Part shown: piece after piece, positions 50,917 through 59,755 of the stretch | Layout: every line of letters starts with the position of its first letter | How positions within the stretch are numbered: the first letter of the stretch is position 1 | DNA from: an uncultured Bacteroidota bacterium | GTDB lineage: Bacteria > Bacteroidota > Rhodothermia > Rhodothermales > UBA10348 | Reading direction: 5' to 3' | DNA length: 64,000 bases | Assembly: GCA_937876355.1 (NCBI GenBank) | Contig: CALFHN010000050.1 | Location: forward strand, 1-64,000 | The notes under the pieces: model-generated | What the model saw: the letters and a program-made list of their open reading frames with translations, nothing else | Databases searched by the model: none | What the model was told of the DNA's origin: nothing | Position numbers and translations under genes: made by a program

Positions 50917-53022
50917 TTGTCCACTATGGACTTTAAAAGAATCCTGGTTACGGCAGCCCTACCCTATGCAAATGGGCCAGTACACCTCGGTCACCTCGCC
51001 GGTGCATATTTACCAGCTGACTTATTTTGTCGCTATCAACGCATGAAGGGCAGCGATGTCGTTTTTGTTTGCGGTTCGGATGAAATGGGTGTTGCCATTA
51101 TGGTGCGCGCAAGGAAAGAAGGGGTAAAGCCTCAGGATATAGTTGATATGTATCATCCCAAAATAAAAGAAGCCTTTGCGGGCTTTGGGATGAGCTTTGA
51201 TATCTATTCCAGAACTACCACGCAGGTCCACAGCGAAACGAGTCAAGATTTTTTCAGGACCTTGGCAGCAAAGGATGTTTTCACAATGAAGACGGAGAGT
51301 CAACTATTTGACCCCAAAGCGGGCATATTTTTGGCAGATCGATTTGTAGTAGGGACGTGTCCTACTTGTGGCAATGAAAATGCGTACGGGGACCAATGTG
51401 AAAAGTGCGGAAGTACGTTGAGTCCCATGGAGTTACTGAATCCGAGAAGCACTCTTTCTGACGCAAAACCGGAGCTTAGGGAGTCGACACATTGGTTTTT
51501 GCCGCTTGGAGATTTTCAAACTCGACTGGAAGAATGGATTGCAACGCATCCCGAGTGGAAGCCGAACGTGCTGGGCCAAGTGAAAAGCTGGTTACAGGAT
51601 GGTCTGCGCGAGCGTGCAATAACCCGAGACGTTCCTTGGGGAGTTCCAGTCCCTGCTGACGTAGCATTGACAAAAAAAATCGATGCATCAGGTAAAGTGA
51701 TATATGTTTGGTTCGATGCACCCATTGGATACATCTCTGCGACCAAAGAATGGGCTATTGAACAAGGAAAGCCTGATGAATGGAAAAAATATTGGCAAGA
51801 TGAAGAAACCCGGTTGGTTCACTTTATCGGGAAGGACAACATCGTATTTCATTGCCTGATGTTTCCCGCCATGCTTATGGCGCACGGAGGTTATGTCTTA
51901 CCTGAAAATGTCCCGGCTAACGAATTTTTGAATATTGAAGGGGAGAAGTTATCGACCAGTCGCAATTGGGCAGTCTGGCTGCACGAGTTTTTGGAGGAGT
52001 TTGATGCGGATCTGCTGCGATATGCACTGGCAACGATGCTTCCTGAGACCAAGGACGCCGACTTTAACTGGTCAGAATTTCAAACCAGAATCAATTCGGA
52101 ATTAGCCGATGTGCTTGGGAATTTTGTCAATCGGACCATGACCTTTGCTGCCCGATTTGCCAAAGGAAAGGTGCCACGGCTCCTTAATCCAAACGATATT
52201 GATAAATACACGCTGAAGGAAATGGCCACATTTCCTGATCGAATTGGCTCAGCTTACGACCGATATAAGAACCGCGAAGCCGTATTTGAAACGATGGCCT
52301 TGGCGCGGCTCGGCAATAAATATTTCAATGATAGCGAGCCTTGGCATACCCGTAAAACACATCCTCAACAGTGTGCCAACGCAATCCACATTTCCCTTCA
52401 AATCTGTGCTTCCTTAGCGGTTTTGATGGAGCCGGTATTACCCGCTTCAGCTCAGAAAATCCGGGATATGTTGAATATGAGTAGTGTTCGTTCCAGCGTA
52501 CCGGCTGAAAAGCATGGTGGACTGGATGAAGGAATCGGCTGGGATGCCGCCTCTAAGCCACTTTTGGACGAAGGGCATGTTTTAGGATCGTCAGACATTC
52601 TCTTCACAAAAATTGAAGACAGCGTGATCGAAGCGCAAAAAGCGAAATTGGGAAATAATCCAGCACATATGGAACAAGAACTACCCTACACACCAATTGG
52701 TGACGTCATTACATACGATGACTTTGCAAAACTAGATTTCCGAATGGGCACAGTGATCTCAGCTGAAGCCATTCCAAAGTCCAAAAAGTTGCTTAAGCTG
52801 GAAATTGACCTCGGATTTGAAAAGCGGCAGATTTTGGCCGGCGCTGCCGAATATTTTGAACCGTCAGCTTTGGTGGGTCAAAAAGTGGCTGTGGTTGCGA
52901 ATCTGGCTCCGAGAATGATGATGGGAATGGAAAGTCAGGGTATGGTATTAATGGCTGAAGGCAGGGACGGCACTTTGTCTATCATGCAATCCTCCGGTGA
53001 GGACGGGGCCATCATCAAATAA
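50917..53022 (+). CDS. metG: Methionine--tRNA ligase with C-terminal tRNA-binding domain
   Basis: ALPYANGPVHLGHLAGAYLPADLF; zinc knuckle CPTCGNENAYGDQCEKCG; EGEKLSTSRNW; C-terminal DFAKLDFRMGTVISAEAIPKSKKLLKLEIDLG. Confidence 0.96.
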   Translation: MSTMDFKRILVTAALPYANGPVHLGHLAGAYLPADLFCRYQRMKGSDVVFVCGSDEMGVAIMVRARKEGVKPQDIVDMYHPKIKEAFAGFGMSFDIYSRTTTQVHSETSQDFFRTLAAKDVFTMKTESQLFDPKAGIFLADRFVVGTCPTCGNENAYGDQCEKCGSTLSPMELLNPRSTLSDAKPELRESTHWFLPLGDFQTRLEEWIATHPEWKPNVLGQVKSWLQDGLRERAITRDVPWGVPVPADVALTKKIDASGKVIYVWFDAPIGYISATKEWAIEQGKPDEWKKYWQDEETRLVHFIGKDNIVFHCLMFPAMLMAHGGYVLPENVPANEFLNIEGEKLSTSRNWAVWLHEFLEEFDADLLRYALATMLPETKDADFNWSEFQTRINSELADVLGNFVNRTMTFAARFAKGKVPRLLNPNDIDKYTLKEMATFPDRIGSAYDRYKNREAVFETMALARLGNKYFNDSEPWHTRKTHPQQCANAIHISLQICASLAVLMEPVLPASAQKIRDMLNMSSVRSSVPAEKHGGLDEGIGWDAASKPLLDEGHVLGSSDILFTKIEDSVIEAQKAKLGNNPAHMEQELPYTPIGDVITYDDFAKLDFRMGTVISAEAIPKSKKLLKLEIDLGFEKRQILAGAAEYFEPSALVGQKVAVVANLAPRMMMGMESQGMVLMAEGRDGTLSIMQSSGEDGAIIK

Positions 53023-53023
53023 T

Positions 53024-54045
53024 TTATTCGTGTCGAATGGCATCTACGGGATGCAATTTGGAGGCGCTGTAGGCCGGATAGGTTCCGAATGTTATGCCAA
53101 CCCGGTCAGCAATCCAACTGCGCATCCTACCGTGGAAATCGCGATGGATTCGATCATGAATTGAAAAATAATGTGCGATTTTCGAGCTCCAACAGCTTTT
53201 CGGACCCCAATTTCCTTAGTCCGTTCTTTTACTGACATCATCAGCACATTCATTATGCCAACGCCTCCAACCAGGACTGAAATGCCGGTTATGAGGCCCA
53301 TTATGATTTTGAACAACCGGACGCCTTTTTGGACTTGTTCTACTCGCATTTCATTGGTCTGAATTTCCAGTGCAGCCCCTCCTTCTTTGAAATGAGCATC
53401 CGCCCATGTGAGAATGGTATTTTTGATGACAGGAATATCCTCAACCAGCCCAGCCTTCACAATCATGGTAGGACGAGTCCCGCTTGGCACTATTTGGGAC
53501 ACTGATATCGGCACTAAGACCCCCACTGGCGCATTATTTTCCAGCTCTACCACTCCCACGATCTCAACTAGGACTGAATCGAGAAGGACGTCTTCTTCGG
53601 TCAATTGACGTCCCTCGGTCAACGTACCCGGCATTAAATCGGCAGCTCCCGCTGTTGCTGCCACCATCCGTGCGGCACTTCTAACGGAGTCTCCGGGGAC
53701 AGAGATAACGGCATTACGCTGAGAAAAAAGAACAACCGTGGCTTGTCCCAACAGCAAATTTTGAAGACTACCTATCATTTCCGCCTCCAGTACGGGAATC
53801 GATGCACGCTGAATACTTACACCGTCCACTATCTCGTTCGTACGAACGGATACATTGATGGATTGAAGATCCGTAGTCGTGTCGACCTGCTTTCTGGCGA
53901 AGTCTTCCATCCCGTCGGCCAAAGATAGGACTCCAACCAAGGCTGCAACTCCGATGACCAGTCCAGAAATGGACATCAACGTATGCGTCGGGTTAGCACG
54001 AAGCGTTTCAAACGCCGTTCGGGCGATAGCGGATCGGATACTCAT
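53024..54045 (-). pseudogene. MacB-like ABC transporter permease with C-terminal deletion and frameshift
   Basis: ORF 53092..54045 stops after CAVGLLTGLA*; the adjacent sequence in another frame reads VGITFGTYPAYSASKLHPVDAIRHE*, the family C-terminus. About 50 aa in between are missing. Confidence 0.82.
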
Positions 54046-54099
54046 TGTAAATTGAATTAGTATTCCGGCCCCTACGCAAAATTCTAAACGCGGGTTGCG

Positions 54100-55521
54100 C
54101 TATACGTTAATCGCCACGCCGTAAGCCGCACGGGTTGCCTCCATTACTGCTTCAGAAAGGGTGGGATGCGGATGGATAGAGGCCATAATTTCATGCGCCG
54201 TAGTCTCCAATGTGCGCGCCGTAACTATTTCTGCGATCAACTCGGTAGCGTCGTAACCAATAATGTGGCAACCCAGTAATTCACCATATTTGGCGTCGAA
54301 AATAACCTTTACAAAGCCTTCGTTATGTCCCATGGCAGAAGCTTTACCACTGGCCGCGAACGGAAATTTGCCTACCTTGAGGTCATATCCGGCCTCTTTG
54401 GCTGCTGCTTCTGTATATCCAACCGACGCAATCTGTGGTTGGCAGTAGGTACAACCGGGAATGTTCAATTTGTCCATCGCATGAACGGCTTCGCCGGCTA
54501 TCTTTTCAATACACATTACGCCCTCGTGGCTGGCTTTGTGCGCCAACCAAGGCGGCCCTGCGACGTCACCAATGGCATAAACCCCTGACACGTTTGTACG
54601 GCAGAATTCGTCAATTACAATGGCGCCGCGATCGGTTTTTACGCCTGCTTTTTCGAGGCCAATATCCTCAATATTCCCAACTACCCCAACCGCTGAAAGT
54701 ACCTGATCAGTTTCAATTACTTCGATACCTTTTTTGGTTTCAATGGAGACGCTGAGGCTTTTTCCATTGTCCTTAACCTCTTTGACCATCGAACCGGTCA
54801 TGATCTTAATGCCGTTCTTTTTAAACACGCGACCAAGCTCGCGGCTCACGTCGGCATCTTCAATTGGCACCAAGCTGTCTTTTAGCTCCACCAGCGTGAC
54901 TTCGGTACCCATGTGGTGGTAGAAATATGCAAATTCTACTCCAATCGCACCTGCTCCACAAATGATCAACCTTTTGGGCTTACTCGTTTGGAGTAACGCT
55001 TCTTTGGAGGAGATAATTTTTTTGCCGTCGAAAGGAAGTGCTGGAAGCTCTCTTGGACGGGCTCCTGTCGCGACGATAATATGTTTGGCGCTAACCGTCT
55101 GTTTTTCTCCAATTTTCTTACCGTCCATGTCCGTGGAAGGCTCTATTTCTACCTTGCCACCACCTGCGAGGCGTGCATGCCCGAATAGAACATCAATCTT
55201 GTTCTTGTTCATCAGGTATTGGACGCCCTTATTCATTTTGTCCGCAACCCCCCGGCTACGCCCAACTACTTTGTCGAATTCGGCAACAATAGTTCCTGTT
55301 GAAGACAAACCGTATGCTTCAAGATGTTTGGTGTATTCCATCAACTCTGCACTTTTTAGCAGGGCTTTGGTTGGAATACAACCGATGTTTAAGCAGACGC
55401 CGCCTAATTTATTTTTTTCGACAACGGCGGTCTTTAGCCCGAGTTGAGTGGCGCGAATGGCCGTTTCATAGCCACCAGGGCCAGTTCCGATAATTAATAC
55501 GTCGTAAGATGCTGATGCCAT
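54100..55521 (-). CDS. lpdA: Dihydrolipoyl dehydrogenase
   Basis: YDVLIIGTGPGGYETAIRATQLGLKTAVVEKNKLGGVCLNIGCIPTKALL; YAIGDVAGPPWLAHKASHEG; HPHPTLSEAVMEA. ATG 55521 preferred to 55617. Confidence 0.96.
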   Translation of the reverse strand: MASASYDVLIIGTGPGGYETAIRATQLGLKTAVVEKNKLGGVCLNIGCIPTKALLKSAELMEYTKHLEAYGLSSTGTIVAEFDKVVGRSRGVADKMNKGVQYLMNKNKIDVLFGHARLAGGGKVEIEPSTDMDGKKIGEKQTVSAKHIIVATGARPRELPALPFDGKKIISSKEALLQTSKPKRLIICGAGAIGVEFAYFYHHMGTEVTLVELKDSLVPIEDADVSRELGRVFKKNGIKIMTGSMVKEVKDNGKSLSVSIETKKGIEVIETDQVLSAVGVVGNIEDIGLEKAGVKTDRGAIVIDEFCRTNVSGVYAIGDVAGPPWLAHKASHEGVMCIEKIAGEAVHAMDKLNIPGCTYCQPQIASVGYTEAAAKEAGYDLKVGKFPFAASGKASAMGHNEGFVKVIFDAKYGELLGCHIIGYDATELIAEIVTARTLETTAHEIMASIHPHPTLSEAVMEATRAAYGVAINV

Positions 55522-55636
55522 AATTGTTCGGGGGAGGTTTTGCTTCAACAGAGTCGGGAAAAACCGAAAATACGTACAATCTTTGACTAGGCTATTGAGA
55601 CAAAGTGAATAAGGCAACCCAACAGTTGAGATAGTT

Positions 55637-56290
55637 TCATCTTCGGGAGAAACGTTCTTCTAAATCGGATATTTTTTGAACCCGTTTCGCGTGTCGACCG
55701 CCCTCAAATTCGGTTGTTAGAAAAACGTCCACGATTCGTTTAACTACTTCAATGCCCATAGAGCGACTTCCTAGGGTGAGTACATTGGCATCGTTATGCG
55801 CCCTAGCATTCCAAGCAGCAAACTCGTTATACGCACATGCAGCTCGGATTCCAGGCACCTTGTTGCACACGATACTGGATCCGACACCAACTCCGTCAAT
55901 CATGATCCCCAGACCGGCCTTCCCGTCTAGAACCGTACGGGCTACCGCATACGCGAAGTCGGGATAGTCACAACTTTTAGTTGAATCTGTCCCCAAATCA
56001 ACCACTGTTTTTCCGCCGGACTTCAGGTACTCGATAAGCTCCCTTTTAAGGTCAAAGCCACCGTGGTCAGAGCCGATGCATACGACGTTGGCATTGGGGT
56101 TTGGATCTTGCGCAGTCGGGGATACTGGGCCTTGTTTAGCCGACCCGAACGATATTTGGACGCCTGCTGCGCGAGCTGAATCACGGGCAAGCGGAGTTAC
56201 TAGTGCTCCAGATGGGGCAAGTATTGTAGACTCACCCGCTCGCACCGCATCTTGAATGTGTTTTTCTGATATGACTTTTCTTCCGCCCAT
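55637..56290 (-). CDS. rpiB: Ribose-5-phosphate isomerase B family with N-terminal extension domain
   Basis: VVCIGSDHGGFDLKRELIEYLKSGGKTVVDLGTDSTKSCDYPDFA...NKVPGIRAACAYNEFAAWNARAHNDANVLTLGSR; ~65-aa N-terminal VISEKHIQDAVRAGESTILAPSGALVTPLARDSARAAGVQI. Confidence 0.88.
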   Translation of the reverse strand: MGGRKVISEKHIQDAVRAGESTILAPSGALVTPLARDSARAAGVQISFGSAKQGPVSPTAQDPNPNANVVCIGSDHGGFDLKRELIEYLKSGGKTVVDLGTDSTKSCDYPDFAYAVARTVLDGKAGLGIMIDGVGVGSSIVCNKVPGIRAACAYNEFAAWNARAHNDANVLTLGSRSMGIEVVKRIVDVFLTTEFEGGRHAKRVQKISDLEERFSRR

Positions 56291-56331
56291 TCTGCAAGCT
56301 ACGGACAGGAGTGTTCACCTTGCAACCCGTA

Positions 56332-57522
56332 CTATCTAAGCCACTTGGCGGGATCTTGTGGAACTCCATTTTTGAAAACAGCAAAAAAGACAGCTGTCCC
56401 CCTTGGCTCCGATTCGGTTCCTGACCGACCTATCAACTGTCCTGTTTCAATCATATCTCCTTGCGAGACATAGATTAAAGAGAAATTGCCATAAACTGTG
56501 TGGTAGTCTCCATGCTCAATTATTATGAATCGACCCATGTCGGGGAGAATATCAATGGTGGTCACCTTTCCGGCGAATACGGAATTGACTTCAGAGCTAG
56601 CTGGAGCTTTGATCAAAACGCCCGGATTTGGTGTTTTTGTGCCGTATTTCGGATGAACGATATCGCCAAAAGGCTCAGAAACAGTCCCTACAGCTGGCCA
56701 GTCCAAATTGCCTTGGGACTGAGAAAATGCCTCTGAAAGCTTGGAAGGAAGTATAGTTGAAGGGGTGGATGGGGCTGCATTTCTGGAATTGGTCGTCAAA
56801 TAGGATTTTACCACATCTATGAGTTGCTGCTCCATGGTTCGCTTTTCGGCTAAACTTTCCGTCCTAGAGTCTTTTTCGATTTTTATTCGGTTGAGTTCGT
56901 TTGCTACTTCCGCCTTCAATAAATCAAGTTTCTCCTGTTCACGATCAATATTTGCGAGAATTATTTCAGACTCAACTAACATGCGCTGCATCTCTGTTCG
57001 TTGATTGGTGAGCTGAGATGTAGCAATTTTAATGTCGCTTAATTGGCCTACTCGCTTCAACGTAAAACGGCGCAAGTAACCCACTCGAATGAGCATCTGA
57101 TTGATCGAGGAGGCGGATAAAATGAGCGCGGCGTCATGCTGTCTGCCATATTTGTAGGCATGGGTCGCTCGGGCTTGGTATTCTTTTTTCACTTCGTTCA
57201 AATCGGTATTCAACGATCCAATTGAAGACTGTAGGGAGTCGCGTTCAGCTTTCAGTTGATCGATTCGCCTCGAATAACTTCGCACTAGCTCTTCTCGAAG
57301 GGAAAGCTGACGATTTAAGTCTGATAGTCTATTTCTGGACGCTTTTTCTTCATTTTCTGTCGTCGCAAGGGCCTTTTCTTCAGCTGCTATTTCGTTTCGT
57401 AGCTGATCAAGTTTGAGTTCAGTTATTGACTTTTGACCCGCAACCTGAGCGGATGCCGGTAGGACAAAAACGAAGTAGAGGACTATGATAAAAAAGCGCA
57501 TTACGGATTTAGGTCTTTCCAC
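56332..57522 (-). CDS. EnvC-like murein hydrolase activator (coiled coil plus degenerate LytM/M23)
   Basis: Long coiled coil; C-terminal GKVTTIDILPDMGRFIIIEHGDYHTVYGNFSLIYVSQGDMIETGQLIGRSG without complete M23 zinc ligands. Confidence 0.85.
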   Translation of the reverse strand: MERPKSVMRFFIIVLYFVFVLPASAQVAGQKSITELKLDQLRNEIAAEEKALATTENEEKASRNRLSDLNRQLSLREELVRSYSRRIDQLKAERDSLQSSIGSLNTDLNEVKKEYQARATHAYKYGRQHDAALILSASSINQMLIRVGYLRRFTLKRVGQLSDIKIATSQLTNQRTEMQRMLVESEIILANIDREQEKLDLLKAEVANELNRIKIEKDSRTESLAEKRTMEQQLIDVVKSYLTTNSRNAAPSTPSTILPSKLSEAFSQSQGNLDWPAVGTVSEPFGDIVHPKYGTKTPNPGVLIKAPASSEVNSVFAGKVTTIDILPDMGRFIIIEHGDYHTVYGNFSLIYVSQGDMIETGQLIGRSGTESEPRGTAVFFAVFKNGVPQDPAKWLR

Positions 57523-58325
57523 TTGGTATCGGCACGAATGCCTAAATCAAAATGGAAGGCTCCGGGATTTTTTACGAGGGACCGCAAAGCGACAGAAAGT
57601 CTAGTTTCAAGAGCGGGTTGTACCAAGATCATCCGAGAAGGAACTAGGATGCCGTCCATTTCACGAAAATCCAAAAACCATCGTTGCTCGGTAACGATTC
57701 CAGCTCGGTCCCGCAACTGAATGTGTTCGATTCTCCACGATTGTGGGTCAACGGTGTAGCGGATTGACTCGTCAGGAGAATGAAGGTAATATTTGGTGCC
57801 ATCCGATTTTAGATTCCATAGGATCAGGGAATCTGGTAGGAAAAATCCCAAGGCTTGTTCTACCATGTCCAGACTGATCAATGAGCCAGGAATGATAGCT
57901 TTCATCTTGCCACTACTTCCTCGGAATACTATGTTTGCTATCCGGTCGAAGGTAAAGGCAGAATCTCGTGTAATCAGGACTCTGGCTCCTTCGATCCCCA
58001 AGGGGAATTTGATTCGAGCAAACAAGCTATCTCGCCTTTTGACTTCGGCAATGGTCGTGAATTGGCCATCCATTTCAGGCGAAGAAACGGAAACGAGGGC
58101 TTCCAATTTAACTCGATCCAGCGCTTCAGGGAACGCAGGGAGTTGCTCCAAGATGAAAGCGAGGGAGTGATCTGGGAAGGCGCCAGTTGAGGCTGAAGAA
58201 GTAGAGATTGCCAACTTAGATGTAGTACATCCTGATGAGCTCAATAGACCAGCCAAGCCCACCAACAAGAAGAGGAGCCTGTACGAGATCGTGCGTGCAA
58301 TAATGGTAGAACGGCTTATTTGCAC
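57501..58325 (-). CDS. DUF4292 domain-containing lipoprotein
   Basis: Lipobox GLLSSSGC; VSVSSPEMDGQFTTIAEVKRRDSLFARIKFPLGIEGARVLITRDSAFTFDRIANIVFRG. Confidence 0.82.
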   Translation of the reverse strand: MQISRSTIIARTISYRLLFLLVGLAGLLSSSGCTTSKLAISTSSASTGAFPDHSLAFILEQLPAFPEALDRVKLEALVSVSSPEMDGQFTTIAEVKRRDSLFARIKFPLGIEGARVLITRDSAFTFDRIANIVFRGSSGKMKAIIPGSLISLDMVEQALGFFLPDSLILWNLKSDGTKYYLHSPDESIRYTVDPQSWRIEHIQLRDRAGIVTEQRWFLDFREMDGILVPSRMILVQPALETRLSVALRSLVKNPGAFHFDLGIRADTKWKDLNP

Positions 58326-58328
58326 GGT

Positions 58329-59615
58329 TTATTGATGCTGTTGGATGTCGATAAGTAGACCTTCAATTTTTGCTTTGAGGTCAGGATCTGAGGTAGCTCC
58401 TTGGAGCGCAGAAGTAGCAGCTTTAATCGCTTCAGGAAAGCGTAATAATTTGGAAAGTGCACGCGCATATTGATACAAAAGAGGAGGATATCCTGGAAAA
58501 AGTAAGACTCCATCTTCAGCCAGAAGAATCGCGGAATCGTAGTTTTCGCTTGCAATATGCCCTTGGAGCGCATAAATCCACATTTCAAGGCGCCGAGGAT
58601 CAGCGTCAATTTGACTCGATGCGAAACGGGCCAATTCATCAAATTGATTTGATTTTAGAAGAGCCTCTGCGGCCTCTTTGGAACCCAAGTCCTCTAAGGT
58701 CTCAATAGTGTGGGAGGCCAAGATGGTGTCGGAGATTACTAAAGTCTCGGATTTCTCGGACGTTCTAGGAGTTTCGGAATTTGGAACGGCCACAGCGTTT
58801 GCTCCAAAAAAGTCGTTCTCTTTCGAAGGTGGGTTGTTTAGCTCCTCAAGGGCCTGAATTGCGTCTTGGTGACTTGCATCAATGCGAATAATTTCGGCGA
58901 GTACAGCTCGTGCAGCGTCTTTGTCATCAAGTTGTATTAGAACGGAGGCGACTTCAAACATATCGTCGGGATCGCTGGTGAGGGAAACGAGTCGTTTAGC
59001 CGCCACGAGCGCCAAATTTAATGCTCCAGAATCAAGGAATATGCGGAGCGCTGTGCGTTGAATTTTTTCATTAGACGTAAAAGTTACCATCGAAGCCTCG
59101 GCATCAATAGTGGCCTGAGCCCGATGTTGCAGCCGATCAAGAAGCTCGAGATGGGCAATATGCGAAGCTACATCTTGGGGTTCGAGTTCTAGCAGGTGAG
59201 ACGAATAACGGATTGCGTTTTCAGCATTTCCAGCCTCTAACGATATCAATAGAGCTTGACGGAGCCAAAAAACGTTGTCTGGTTCTTCTTTTAGGGCACT
59301 TTCGATATAAAAAGCCGCCAACCCAAAGTCGCCCATCGCAAACTGAGCGTCAGCCATCGACGAGAGGAGGGTTGTATTAGTAGGGCTAACCCTAAGTCCT
59401 TCTGCAAATTCAGCTGCAGCTTTATCTGGAAATCCAGTTCTAAGGAACGTCAGGCCCCGAATCATTACCTGTGTACGGTGTAATTCCAACTTGCTGGGGC
59501 TTTGAAATGCGAATGAAGGAGAGACACACGCCATGGAAAGGAAGATCAATAAACATCCAAAAGAACGACCAAAACGGCCTCCGAAAATCTGTTTGGATAT
59601 TATCTTACGTTTCAT
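58329..59615 (-). CDS. Tetratricopeptide repeat protein
   Basis: Signal peptide; TPR-like repeats (GFPDKAAAEFAEGLRVSPTNTTLLSSMADAQFAMGDFGLAAFYIESALKEEPDN). Confidence 0.85.
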   Translation of the reverse strand: MKRKIISKQIFGGRFGRSFGCLLIFLSMACVSPSFAFQSPSKLELHRTQVMIRGLTFLRTGFPDKAAAEFAEGLRVSPTNTTLLSSMADAQFAMGDFGLAAFYIESALKEEPDNVFWLRQALLISLEAGNAENAIRYSSHLLELEPQDVASHIAHLELLDRLQHRAQATIDAEASMVTFTSNEKIQRTALRIFLDSGALNLALVAAKRLVSLTSDPDDMFEVASVLIQLDDKDAARAVLAEIIRIDASHQDAIQALEELNNPPSKENDFFGANAVAVPNSETPRTSEKSETLVISDTILASHTIETLEDLGSKEAAEALLKSNQFDELARFASSQIDADPRRLEMWIYALQGHIASENYDSAILLAEDGVLLFPGYPPLLYQYARALSKLLRFPEAIKAATSALQGATSDPDLKAKIEGLLIDIQQHQ

Positions 59616-59755
59616 TCGTCAAAAACGGCTCGTTGTCGCTCAAGTTTCTCGGACTAAAGTCTGGAATTTTGTTGTTTTATACCGCGTACCGTTTTACTCT
59701 ACTTCTGAGCCTTTGCGGGGCGATATTCTTGTTTTAATCCAATTTGGATAGACTT

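Noticed and set aside
56332-57522. Degenerate M23 active site
   Set aside because: Expected for EnvC-type activators, which lack zinc ligands.
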